A stretch of 64,000 bases of DNA from Promicromonospora sp042731755 (GTDB taxonomy: Bacteria > Actinomycetota > Actinomycetes > Actinomycetales > Cellulomonadaceae), in the NCBI RefSeq assembly GCF_042731755.1, contig NZ_JBHWLR010000004.1:62001-126000 (forward strand), read 5' to 3'. The notes under the pieces are model-generated. The model was not told the DNA's origin. It did not search any database and saw nothing but the letters and a program-made list of their open reading frames with translations. Shown here in pieces: positions 17,697 through 25,645 of this stretch (the stretch's first letter is position 1; the number at the start of each line of letters is the position of its first letter). Made by a program: the position numbers and the translations under genes.

Positions 17697-19219
17697 GCTG
17701 CCCCACCTCCCGCGATGAGGTCGACCACCTGGTCCATCGTGGCTCCGTTCCCGTCGATCTCCGCCACCTTGCGGCGGTCGCGCAGCACCGCGATGCGGTG
17801 CGAGATGCGCAGCACCTCCTCGAGCTCCGCGGAGATGAAGACGACGGACATGCCGTCGGCGGCCAGCTCGGCCACCAGCTTCTGGATCTCCGCCTTCGCG
17901 CCGACGTCGATGCCGCGCGTCGGCTCGTCCAGCACCAGCAGCTTCGGGGCGGTGGCGAGCCACCGCGCGAGCAGCACCTTCTGCTGGTTGCCGCCGGACA
18001 GGTTGCGCAGCAGCGCCTCCGGGTTGGCGGGCCGGATGCCGAGCTGCTTGATGTACTTCGCGACCAGCTCGTCCACCTGCTTGCGGGGCAGCGGCCGCAT
18101 CCAGCCGCGCTCCGCCTGGAGCGCGAGCACGATGTTCTCGCGCACGGTGAGGCCGTCCACGACGCCCTCGCCCTTGCGGTCCTCGGACGTGTACGCGATG
18201 CGGTGGCGCATGGCCGCGCGCGGGTTCCGCAGGCGCGTCGGCCGCCCGGACACGCGGGCCTGTCCGACGTCGGCCCGGTCGGCGCCCGTGAGCAGGCGCG
18301 CCAGCTCCGTGCGGCCCGAGCCGAGCAGCCCGGCGAGGCCGACCACCTCCCCCTCGTAGAGGTCGAGGTCGAACGGCTGCACCGAACCCTTGCGGCCCAG
18401 GCCGACCACCTGCAGCAGCGGGGTGGTGTCGGCGGGGCGCTCGGCCTGCTCCAGCACCTCCTCCGCGGCCTCCAGGACGTCCATGGACCGGCCGATCATG
18501 TGCTGCACCAGCTCGGCGGCGGGCAGGTCGGCGGTCACGTACTCCCCCACGAGGGCGCCGTTGCGCAGCACCGTCATCCGGTCGGAGACCTCGTAGACCT
18601 GGTCCAGGAAGTGGCTGACGAACAGGATCGCGACGCCGTCGGCCCGCAGCGCGCGCATGACGGTGAACAGGTGCTCGACCTCGTCGGTGTCCAGGCTGGA
18701 GGTGGGCTCGTCGAGGATGAGCACCTTGCAGTCGCCCACCGTGGCCCGGCAGATCGCCACGAGCTGCTGCACCGCCAGCGAGTGCGACCCCAGGGACGAC
18801 GCCGGGTCGATGTCCAGGCCCATCCGCTCCAGGTGCGTCGCCGCCTGCCGGCGGATCGCCCGCCAGTTCAGGCCGCCCAGCACCCGCGGCTCCGCGCCGA
18901 GCATGATGTTCTCCGCGACCGTGAGGTTCTCGCAGAGATTGACCTCCTGGTACACGGTGCTGACGCCGTGCGCCCGGGCGTCGGCGGGGCCGCTGAACCT
19001 GCGCTCGACGCTGTCGACGCGGATGGTCCCCGCCGTCGGCGAGTGGATGCCCGTCAGGGCCTTGATGAGGGTGGACTTGCCCGCGCCGTTCTCGCCCATG
19101 AGGGCGTGGATCTCACCGGGGCGCAGGCTGAAGTCGACGCCGTCGAGGGCCGTGACCGGCGGGAACTCGACGCTGATGCCGGTCATCTCGACGACGGGTG
19201 GTGTGGTCTGCTGGGTCAT
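17693..19219 (-). CDS. ytfR: Sugar ABC transporter ATP-binding protein YtfR-like
   Basis: This 508-residue double-cassette ATPase has Walker A GENGAGKSTLIKALTG in the first half. The Walker B region is VLILDEPTSSLDTDEVEHLF. The second half has signature NLSGGNQQKVLLARWLATAPK and LVLDEPTRGIDVGAKAEIQKLV. It couples ATP hydrolysis to import through YtfT and YjfF. It follows ytfQ by 100 nt and overlaps ytfT by 4 nt. It differs clearly from MmsA at the other end of the island (for example RHRIAYTSEDRKGEGVVDGL), so the two importers are separate systems and not recent duplicates. Confidence 0.92.
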   Translation of the reverse strand: MTQQTTPPVVEMTGISVEFPPVTALDGVDFSLRPGEIHALMGENGAGKSTLIKALTGIHSPTAGTIRVDSVERRFSGPADARAHGVSTVYQEVNLCENLTVAENIMLGAEPRVLGGLNWRAIRRQAATHLERMGLDIDPASSLGSHSLAVQQLVAICRATVGDCKVLILDEPTSSLDTDEVEHLFTVMRALRADGVAILFVSHFLDQVYEVSDRMTVLRNGALVGEYVTADLPAAELVQHMIGRSMDVLEAAEEVLEQAERPADTTPLLQVVGLGRKGSVQPFDLDLYEGEVVGLAGLLGSGRTELARLLTGADRADVGQARVSGRPTRLRNPRAAMRHRIAYTSEDRKGEGVVDGLTVRENIVLALQAERGWMRPLPRKQVDELVAKYIKQLGIRPANPEALLRNLSGGNQQKVLLARWLATAPKLLVLDEPTRGIDVGAKAEIQKLVAELAADGMSVVFISAELEEVLRISHRIAVLRDRRKVAEIDGNGATMDQVVDLIAGGGAA

Positions 19220-19319
19220 CCTCGACCTTCTGTCTGGCGTGCTGCGACACCCTGGCTACGTGCTCCGTCGCCGAGGCGGGGCGCCCGTCGCGCGGGCGCC
19301 CCACCTCGGTCGCGGCCGG

Positions 19320-20324
19320 TCAGTACTCGCGGGTGGGCAGCGCTTCCTTCGCCGCCTCCTGGTCGAACGCCTCGTCCTTGACGACGATGCGCTTCTCGAC
19401 CTCCTCGCCGGCGAGGACCTTCTTGGCGATGTCCGCCAGGTCCGGGCCGAGCAGCGGGTTGCACTCGACGATGTAGTTGATCTTGCCGTCGGCGAGCGCC
19501 TGCATGCCGTCCTTGACGGCGTCGATCGTGATGATCTTGATGTCCTCGCCCGGCGTCAGGCCGGCGGCCTCGATCGCCTCGATCGCGCCGAGGCCCATGT
19601 CGTCGTTGTGCGCGAACACGAGGTCGATGTCGTCGTGGGCGTTGAGGAAGCCCTCCATGACGGTCTTGCCCTCGGCGCGCGTGAAGTTGCCGGTCTGGCT
19701 GTCGATGATCTCGATGTCGGAGCCCTCGATGGCGGACTCGAAGCCCTCCTTGCGGTCGATGGCCGGCGCGGCGCCGGTGGTGCCCTGGAGCTCGACCGCC
19801 TTGTAGCCCTCGCCGTCGTACTGCTCGACGGCCCACTTGCCGGCCGTCTCGCCCTCGAGCACGAAGTCCGAGCCGATGAACGACTCGTAGAGGGTCTCGT
19901 CGCTGGAGTCGACGGCGCGGTCCGTGAGGATCACGGGGATGCCGGCCGTCTTGGCCTCCTGGAGCACGGCGTCCCAACCGGTCTCGACCACCGGGGAGAA
20001 CGCGATGACGTCCACACCCTGCGTGATGTAGGAGCGGATCGCCTGGATCTGGTTCTCCTGCTTCTGCTGCGCGTCGGAGAACTTCAGGTCGAAGCCGTTC
20101 TCCGCGGTGAGCGTGTCCTGGATCGACTTGGTGTTGGCGGCGCGCCACCCGGACTCCGCGCCGACCTGCGAGAAACCGAGCGTGATGACGCCGTCGTCGG
20201 CGGCGCCGGTCTCACCGCCACCGCCGGTCTGGGTGCCGGCGTCCGAGCTGCACGCACCGAGTGCGAACAGCGCGGCTGCCGACACTGCGGCCAGAACGGT
20301 ACGGGTCAGGGTCGTGCGTGCCAT
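19320..20324 (-). CDS. ytfQ: Furanose-type sugar-binding lipoprotein YtfQ-like
   Basis: This 334-residue binding protein has lipobox ALGAC (Cys25). The mature part opens with VITLGFSQVGAESGWRAANTKSIQDT, which is distinctive for YtfQ, and continues with GIPVILTDRAVD and DLVFAHNDDMGLGAIEAIEAAG. E. coli YtfQ binds galactofuranose; here the neighbouring arabinofuranosidases make L-arabinofuranose a plausible ligand (inference). GGAGGAGA lies just before ATG 20324. The leader holds an 8-bp hairpin and, upstream of it, a LacI-type operator identical to the one before araB. It heads the ytfQ-ytfR-ytfT-yjfF operon. Confidence 0.92.
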   Translation of the reverse strand: MARTTLTRTVLAAVSAAALFALGACSSDAGTQTGGGGETGAADDGVITLGFSQVGAESGWRAANTKSIQDTLTAENGFDLKFSDAQQKQENQIQAIRSYITQGVDVIAFSPVVETGWDAVLQEAKTAGIPVILTDRAVDSSDETLYESFIGSDFVLEGETAGKWAVEQYDGEGYKAVELQGTTGAAPAIDRKEGFESAIEGSDIEIIDSQTGNFTRAEGKTVMEGFLNAHDDIDLVFAHNDDMGLGAIEAIEAAGLTPGEDIKIITIDAVKDGMQALADGKINYIVECNPLLGPDLADIAKKVLAGEEVEKRIVVKDEAFDQEAAKEALPTREY

Positions 20325-20340
20325 GTCTCCTCCTTGAGAT

Positions 20341-20360
20341 CCCGCACGGCATCGTGCGGG
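20341..20360 (-). other. Leader stem-loop before ytfQ
   Basis: CCCGCACG-GCAT-CGTGCGGG forms a perfect 8-bp stem with a 4-nt loop inside the 5' leader of ytfQ, just upstream of the ribosome site. It may stabilise the message or act in folding; no riboswitch class is recognised. Confidence 0.4.
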
Positions 20361-20385
20361 TGCTAGCGGCGTGGTGCCCGTTGGA

Positions 20386-20401
20386 ATGTTAGCGCTCACA
20401 A
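20386..20401. promoter_or_regulatory. LacI-type operator upstream of ytfQ
   Basis: ATGTTAGCGCTCACAA contains the near-palindrome TGTTAGC-GCTCACA with one mismatch. The 15-mer ATGTTAGCGCTCACA recurs exactly before araB at 25406-25420. It marks ytfQRT-yjfF and araBDA as one regulon under a LacI-type repressor, probably sensing arabinose (inference). The rest of 20325-20612 holds two CCAGTAACG direct repeats (about 20430 and 20458) and no gene. Confidence 0.65.
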
Positions 20402-20612
20402 ATTCGGACCGAAAGTGGAGGACGTCACATTCCAGTAACGAGTCTGTCTCGTTTGCCCCAGTAACGGAACGGAACAAGCCAACTGGTGCGATCCAGACAT
20501 TGCTCGCACACCTCCGCCTTCCGGCGGTCCGGGAGGTCATCCCGGCGGCGGATCCCAGAGGCGGACGCGCCGTGTTCTGCTGGACCCGAAGGCACGACAA
20601 CGGGAGACAGCC

Positions 20613-21302
20613 ATGGAGATCGGCCTCGCCGAGGAGTACTTGCTCCTCGCCCTCGACGACACCTCGGGCCGGCCGCTGATCGGCGCGCCGCAGCTGCAGT
20701 TCGCGCTGGCCGGGGCGGCCGTCGCGGAGCTCATGCTGCGGGGCGCGCTCGACGTCTCGGACGGCGTCGACGGCGGGCAGAAGGGCAGGTTCCGGGTGAC
20801 CGGCCGGGCCACGCCGTCGGACCCGCTGCAGCACGAGATCCTCGCGCTGCTGGACGGCCGCAAGCCCAAGGACGCGATCCGGAAGATCGGGCAGGGCAGC
20901 TTCGCCCGGACGCTGCGCGAGACGCTGCAGCAGGCGCTGGCCGCGCGGGGCGTGCTGCGCGAGGAGCAGGTCAAGGTGCTCGGGCTGTTCCCCAGCACCA
21001 CGTGGAAGTCGCACGACCCGGCACCGGAGGCCGCCGTCCGCGAGCGGGTGCTGGCCGCCCTGACCGGGAGCGCGGACCTGGACGAGGCGACGGCGGCGCT
21101 GATCTCGCTGCTGCACGCGACGGACCTGGTCCGCAGGCTCTTCCCCGACCAGGACCGGCGGGAGCTGAAGCGGCGGGCGAAGGAGATCGCCGACTCGGAG
21201 TGGGCGGGCGCGGCGGTGAAGCGGGCGATCGACGAGCTCAACGCGGTGCTGATCGCGGTGCTGGCGTCAACGACGGCCGCAACAACGGCGGCTACCACCT
21301 GA
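20613..21302 (+). CDS. GPP34 (GOLPH3/Vps74-like) family protein
   Basis: This 229-residue cytosolic protein has the GPP34 layout: LAEEYLLLALDDTSGRPLIGAPQLQFALAGAAVAELMLRGAL at the N-terminus, ILALLDGRKPKDAIRKIG in the middle, and a helical C-terminus rich in Leu and Arg. Eukaryotic relatives bind phosphatidylinositol-4-phosphate at the Golgi. Actinobacteria carry many copies, and their role is not established; membrane or lipid association is the usual guess. GGGAG precedes the ATG at 20613. It is divergent from ytfQ and convergent on araA. A 26-bp hairpin lies after its stop. Confidence 0.85.
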   Translation: MEIGLAEEYLLLALDDTSGRPLIGAPQLQFALAGAAVAELMLRGALDVSDGVDGGQKGRFRVTGRATPSDPLQHEILALLDGRKPKDAIRKIGQGSFARTLRETLQQALAARGVLREEQVKVLGLFPSTTWKSHDPAPEAAVRERVLAALTGSADLDEATAALISLLHATDLVRRLFPDQDRRELKRRAKEIADSEWAGAAVKRAIDELNAVLIAVLASTTAATTAATT

Positions 21303-21317
21303 CCCACCCACCCACTT

Positions 21318-21380
21318 CGTTGAGTGCTGGCTATTTGTTGCTCAGAAGGCTCTGGAGCAACAGATAGCCAGCACTCAACG
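21318..21380. terminator. 26-bp inverted repeat between convergent GPP34 gene and araA
   Basis: The left arm 21318-21343 begins CGTTGAGTGCTGGCTAT. The right arm 21355-21380 is its reverse complement with a single difference that becomes a G-U pair in RNA. The loop is 11 nt. It lies between two converging genes and is most simply a bidirectional terminator. Confidence 0.65.
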
Positions 21381-21394
21381 AGGGCGTCGCCTGG

Positions 21395-22909
21395 TCAGAG
21401 GGACTGGGCCAGGCGGTAGTACGCCGCGTTGTGGCGCACCTGGTCCGCGAAGCCGCGGCGCGTCGTGTCCTCGTCGATGACCAGCAGCTCGGTGCGCGCG
21501 ATGTTCGCGAACACCTCGAACGCCTCGATGCCCGCGGCGGTCGACATGACGGTGTGGTGCGCGCCGCCCGCCGTCAGCCACGACTCGGCGGAGATCTCGA
21601 ACGACGGCCGGGGCGCCCACATGGCCCGGGCCACGGGCAGGTTCGGCAGGTCGCGCGGCGGCGTGACGACGTCGACCACGTTGGCCGTGAGGCGGAACCG
21701 GTCGCGCATGTCGGCGAGCGACACCACGACGGCGCCCTCGACGGCGTCCGCGGAGAACACCATGCGGACAGGGTCCTCCTTGCCGCCGATGCCGAGCGGG
21801 TGGATCTCGATGCGCGGCGTCGTGGTGGTCAGCGACGGGCAGACCTCCAGCATGTGCGCGCCGAGGATCAGCTCGGAGCCGGGGGTGAGGTCGTAGGTGT
21901 AGTCCTCCATGAGGGACGCGCCGCCCGGGAGGCCCTCCCCCATCACCTTGGCCGCGCGGACGAGCACGGCGGTCTTCCAGTCGCCCTCGGCGCCGAAGCC
22001 GTAGCCCTTCTCCATCAGGCGCTGGACCGCCAGGCCGGGGAGCTGGCGCAGGGCGCCGAGGTCCTCGAAGTTGGTGGTGAACGCCTTGGCGCCGGCCGCC
22101 TCCAGGAAGCCCTCCAGGGCGATCTCCTGGCGCGCGGCGTAGCGCAGCGACTCGTGCCGCTCGGCGCCGGCGCGCAGCTCGGGGGCGACGTCGTACTTGG
22201 CCTCGTACTCCGCGACGACGGCGTCGATCGCGGACTCCTCGACGGCGTCCACCGCCGCGACCAGCTCGTTGACGCCCCAGGTGTTCACCGAGACGCCGAA
22301 CCGCAGCTCGGCCTCGGTCTTGTCGCCCTCGGTGACCGCGACGTTGCGCATGTTGTCGCCGAACCGGACCAGCTTGAGCTCGTGCGTCGCGGCCCAGCCG
22401 GCCGCGCCGCGCACCCAGGTGCCCACCCGGCGGGTGACGGCCGGGTTGGAGACGTGCCCCACCACCGTGGTCCGCGCGACGCCGAGCCGCGTGGCGATGT
22501 ACGCGTACTCCCGGTCGCCGTGCGCGGCCTGGTTGAGGTTCATGAAGTCCATGTCGATCTCGTCCCAGGGGAGCTCGACGTTGGCCTGCGTGTGCAGGTG
22601 CAGCAGCGGCTTGCGCAGCGCGTCCAGCCCCGCGATCCACATCTTCGCGGGGCTGAAGGTGTGCATCCAGGTCACGACACCCAGCACCTGGTCGTCGCCG
22701 TTGGCGTCGAGCATGGCGCGGCGGATGGCGGCCGAGTCCTTCAGGACGGGCTTCCACACGACCTTGACCGGCACGTCGGACGACGCGTCCAGGGCGCGGG
22801 CGACCTCCTGGGACTGCTCCGCGACCTGGGCCAGGGTCTCCTCGCCGTAGAGGTCCTGGCTCCCCGTGAGGAACCAGACCTCACGGTCCGCGTAGGGCTT
22901 GGTGCTCAT
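21395..22909 (-). CDS. araA: L-arabinose isomerase
   Basis: This 504-residue enzyme converts L-arabinose to L-ribulose in the cytoplasm, the first step of bacterial arabinose catabolism. It shows the AraA signature VWFLTGSQDLYGEETL at the N-terminus, then GVVTWMHTFSPAKMWIAGL, the metal-site region NFEDLGALRQLPGLAVQRLMEKGYGFGAEGDWK, and a late HPLGIGGKEDPVRMVF. The length is the usual 500. It is the last gene of araB-araD-araA, and its ATG overlaps the araD stop by 4 nt (ATGA). The start at 22909 follows from that coupling. Confidence 0.98.
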   Translation of the reverse strand: MSTKPYADREVWFLTGSQDLYGEETLAQVAEQSQEVARALDASSDVPVKVVWKPVLKDSAAIRRAMLDANGDDQVLGVVTWMHTFSPAKMWIAGLDALRKPLLHLHTQANVELPWDEIDMDFMNLNQAAHGDREYAYIATRLGVARTTVVGHVSNPAVTRRVGTWVRGAAGWAATHELKLVRFGDNMRNVAVTEGDKTEAELRFGVSVNTWGVNELVAAVDAVEESAIDAVVAEYEAKYDVAPELRAGAERHESLRYAARQEIALEGFLEAAGAKAFTTNFEDLGALRQLPGLAVQRLMEKGYGFGAEGDWKTAVLVRAAKVMGEGLPGGASLMEDYTYDLTPGSELILGAHMLEVCPSLTTTTPRIEIHPLGIGGKEDPVRMVFSADAVEGAVVVSLADMRDRFRLTANVVDVVTPPRDLPNLPVARAMWAPRPSFEISAESWLTAGGAHHTVMSTAAGIEAFEVFANIARTELLVIDEDTTRRGFADQVRHNAAYYRLAQSL

Positions 22910-23646
22910 GCCTGTCCTTCCGTGGTGGTCGCGGCCTGCTGGCCGTAGACGTTCTGGTAGCGGTCGTAGAGGGCGTCGATGTGCTGCTGCTCGATCGGCA
23001 CGGGCTCGCCGAGCTGGCGGGAGACGTGCACCGTGCGGGCGACCTCCTCGACCATCACGGCGGCCTTCACGGCCGCGCGCGCGTCCTTGCCGATGGTGAA
23101 CGGGCCGTGGTTGCGCATGAGCACGGCGGGGCTGCGGTGACCACTGAGGGTCTCGACGATGCCGCGGCCGATCGAGTCGTCGCCGATGATCGCGAACGGC
23201 CCCACGGGCACGGGCCCGCCGAACTCGTCGGCCATCATCGTCAGCACGCAGGGCACCTCCTCGCCGCGCGCGGCCCAGGCCGTCGCGTAGGTCGAGTGCG
23301 TGTGCACCACGCCGCCCACCTCGCGCATGTGCGTGTACACGTAGGCGTGCGCCGCGGTGTCCGACGACGGCGCGCGGGTCCCGTCCACGAGGTTGCCGTC
23401 CAGGTCGCACACCACCATGTCGGCCGGCGTGAGGTCGTCGTAGGAGACGCCCGACGGCTTGATGACGAACAGGTCGGCGCTGCCGTCCGGCACCTCGGTG
23501 TTCGGCACCCGCTGCGACACGTTGCCCGCGGTCCAGACCACGAGGTCCCAGCGCGGCAGCTCCGCGTGCAGGTCCGAGACGACGCCGCGGACGCGCGCCA
23601 CCTCCTCCTGGACGGCCGGCGAGTAGTCGGTCAGTGTCTTGCTCAT
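22906..23646 (-). CDS. araD: L-ribulose-5-phosphate 4-epimerase
   Basis: This 246-residue class II aldolase-family epimerase turns L-ribulose-5-phosphate into D-xylulose-5-phosphate, which feeds the pentose phosphate pathway. The zinc site is visible in VVHTHSTYATAWAA (His pair) with the C-terminal histidine in VLMRNHGPFTIG. The substrate phosphate loop is WTAGNVSQR and the KPSGVSYDDLTPADMV segment is characteristic. It overlaps araB by one base (TGATG) and araA by four, so the three enzymes are translated together. Confidence 0.96.
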   Translation of the reverse strand: MSKTLTDYSPAVQEEVARVRGVVSDLHAELPRWDLVVWTAGNVSQRVPNTEVPDGSADLFVIKPSGVSYDDLTPADMVVCDLDGNLVDGTRAPSSDTAAHAYVYTHMREVGGVVHTHSTYATAWAARGEEVPCVLTMMADEFGGPVPVGPFAIIGDDSIGRGIVETLSGHRSPAVLMRNHGPFTIGKDARAAVKAAVMVEEVARTVHVSRQLGEPVPIEQQHIDALYDRYQNVYGQQAATTTEGQA

Positions 23647-25310
23647 CAGTCGCTCTCCTGCGTCGTGTCTCGGGTGCGGAGCGCGGCGACGGCGGCGCGC
23701 TCGACCGCCAGGCCCGCGCTGTAGCGCTCCAGGAAGGCGGCGTAGCCCGCCACGTCGTCGGCGTCCGGCTCGACGACGTCGAGCGCGGCGTCCGCGAACA
23801 CCTCGGTGCCCAGGTAGGTGCCCAGGTCCTGCGCCGGGGCGGCCGCGCCGGCCGCGGACGCCCGGTAGGCGGCCAGCACGGCGATGCCCCAGGCACCGCC
23901 CTCGCCGGCCGTGCGGCCCACGGCCACCGGCGCGCCGAGCGCGGCGGCCAGCAGGCGCTGGGCCACGCCCGCGGTCTTGAACATGCCGCCGTGCGCGAAC
24001 ATCGCGTCCAGCTCGACCCGCTCCTGGGCGAGCACGCGCATGCCGAGGCTCAGGGTGCCGAACGCGCTGTACACCTGCGTGCGGGCGAAGTTGGCCAGCG
24101 TGAGCCGGCTGTCCGGCGTGCGGGTGAACAGCGGGCGCCCGGCCTCCAGGCCCGTGATGGGCTCGCCGGACAGGTAGTTGTAGGCGAGCAGGCCGCCGCC
24201 GTCGGCGTCGCCGTCCAGGGCGGACCGCAGGAACGCCTCGAAGACGGCGCCGGGCTCGGCCGGCTGCCCCAGGGCGGCCGCGAACTGGCCGAACACCTCG
24301 GCCCAGACGCCCAGCTCGCTCGCCCCGTTGTTGCAGTGCACCATCGCCACGAGGTCCCCGGCGGGGGTGGTGACGAGGTCCAGCTCGTCGTGCACCCGCT
24401 CCAGCGGCTGCTCCAGGACGACCATCGCGAAGATGCTGGTCCCGGCGCTCACGTTGCCGGTGCGCGGCGCCACCGAGTTGGTCGCCACCATGCCGGTGCC
24501 GGCATCGCCCTCGGGCGGGCACAGCGGGATGCCCGGGCGGAGCGTGCCGCTCGGGTCGAGGAGGGCGGCGCCCTCCTCGGTCAGGACGCCGGCGTCCGCG
24601 CCCGCGGGCAGGACGCCGGGCAGCAGGTCCGCAAGGCCCCGGCCGAACCCGTGGCCGGAGGCCGCCTCGTCGAACTGCGCCAGCATCCGCTGGTCGTAGC
24701 CCTTGGTCGCCGCGTCGATCGGGAACATGCCCGAGGCGTCGCCCACGCCGAGCACGTGCTGCCCGGTCAGCAGCCGGTGCACGTACCCGGCCAGCGTGGT
24801 GACGTGCCGCACCTGCGGCACGTGCGCCTCCTCGTCGAGGATCGCCTGGTACAGGTGCGCGACCGACCAGCGCAGCGGGATGTTGTGCCCGAACAGGCCG
24901 GTCAGCTCCGTGGCCGCGCGCTCGGTGGTGGTGTTGCGCCAGGTGCGGAACGGCACCAGCAGCTCGCCGGCGTCGTCGAACGCCAGGTAGCCGTGCATCA
25001 TCGCCGAGACGCCGAGGGCGCCCACGGTGGTGGGCCGCACGCCGTACTGCCGCTCGACGTCGGCCAGCAGCGCGGCGACGGACTCCTGCAGGCCGGTCCG
25101 GACCGCCTCCAGCGAGTAGGTCCACACGCCGTCGACGAGCTGGTTCTCCCAGTCGTGGCTGCCGCTCGCGAGCGGCGCGTTGTCCGGTCCGACGAGGCAC
25201 GCCTTGATCCGGGTGGAGCCGAGCTCGATGCCGAGGGCGGTCCGCCCCTGCTCGATCGCCTCCCGGTGGCCGGCGAGCTGCCCCGCTCCTTCGTCCTGCC
25301 GCTCCACCAT
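23646..25310 (-). CDS. araB: L-ribulokinase (FGGY-family carbohydrate kinase)
   Basis: This 554-residue FGGY kinase is predicted to phosphorylate L-ribulose with ATP. The N-terminal ATPase half begins GIELGSTRIKACLVGPD, the phosphate-1 motif. The C-terminal half has FAHGGMFKTAGVAQRLLAAALGAPVAV, the adenosine-binding region. The sequence resembles the actinobacterial FGGY type, somewhat different from E. coli AraB, so the ribulokinase role rests on the operon with araD and araA. ATG 25310 gives about 25 residues before the fold; a later start is possible because no strong ribosome site is seen. Two different operators lie upstream. Confidence 0.88.
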   Translation of the reverse strand: MVERQDEGAGQLAGHREAIEQGRTALGIELGSTRIKACLVGPDNAPLASGSHDWENQLVDGVWTYSLEAVRTGLQESVAALLADVERQYGVRPTTVGALGVSAMMHGYLAFDDAGELLVPFRTWRNTTTERAATELTGLFGHNIPLRWSVAHLYQAILDEEAHVPQVRHVTTLAGYVHRLLTGQHVLGVGDASGMFPIDAATKGYDQRMLAQFDEAASGHGFGRGLADLLPGVLPAGADAGVLTEEGAALLDPSGTLRPGIPLCPPEGDAGTGMVATNSVAPRTGNVSAGTSIFAMVVLEQPLERVHDELDLVTTPAGDLVAMVHCNNGASELGVWAEVFGQFAAALGQPAEPGAVFEAFLRSALDGDADGGGLLAYNYLSGEPITGLEAGRPLFTRTPDSRLTLANFARTQVYSAFGTLSLGMRVLAQERVELDAMFAHGGMFKTAGVAQRLLAAALGAPVAVGRTAGEGGAWGIAVLAAYRASAAGAAAPAQDLGTYLGTEVFADAALDVVEPDADDVAGYAAFLERYSAGLAVERAAVAALRTRDTTQESD

Positions 25311-25405
25311 CGTGGACCGCTCCGTCCTGCCCGCACCGTCGCGAGGCGTAGCTCGTGTCTCCGTCGTTCGGCCGCCCTGAGGGCAACCCGCTCACCGCCT
25401 CGGCG

Positions 25406-25421
25406 ATGTTAGCGCTCACAC
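25406..25421. promoter_or_regulatory. LacI-type operator upstream of araBDA
   Basis: ATGTTAGCGCTCACAC shares a 15-base identity with the site before ytfQ. It lies about 100 nt upstream of the araB start. Together with the TACAACGCTGTA site 12 bp further on, it suggests that araBDA answers to two different LacI-type repressors. Confidence 0.65.
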
Positions 25422-25432
25422 GATACCTGCCC

Positions 25433-25444
25433 TACAACGCTGTA
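25433..25444. promoter_or_regulatory. TACAACGCTGTA operator upstream of araBDA
   Basis: TACAACGCTGTA is a 12-bp dyad with one mismatch and fits the TACAACGNTG pattern found at lacI/abfA, the CUT1 operons and the GH43-GH51 gene. It puts arabinose catabolism under the same presumed repressor as arabinoside uptake. Confidence 0.6.
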
Positions 25445-25462
25445 CCCAAGCCGGTCCCCCGG

Positions 25463-25512
25463 CACATGTCAGACCCCCAGGTCACCCGAGGGACCTGGGG
25501 GTCTGACACGTG
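25463..25512. terminator. Family hairpin after the second CUT1 operon
   Basis: GTCAGACCCCCAGGTC (25468-25483) pairs perfectly with GACCTGGGGGTCTGAC (25492-25507). The stem extends outward through one A-C mismatch to 25463 and 25512. It is member 2 of the GTGTCAG-N6-AGGTC family and lies downstream of the binding-protein gene. The remaining parts of the 335-nt gap 25311-25645 hold the araB promoter and operators and a small CCGGCT/AGCCGG stem near 25540; I see no gene. Confidence 0.7.
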
Positions 25513-25645
25513 CGGGGCGGCGCTCATCGCCCGGTACGGCCGGCTGAGCCGGAGGTGCAGCGCAGGGTAGGGGCCGAGGAACGAGGCACCTGCCCGGAGC
25601 GGAACCGCAGACTCAGCCGCACGACAAGCAACGAGTGCGTCGGCG

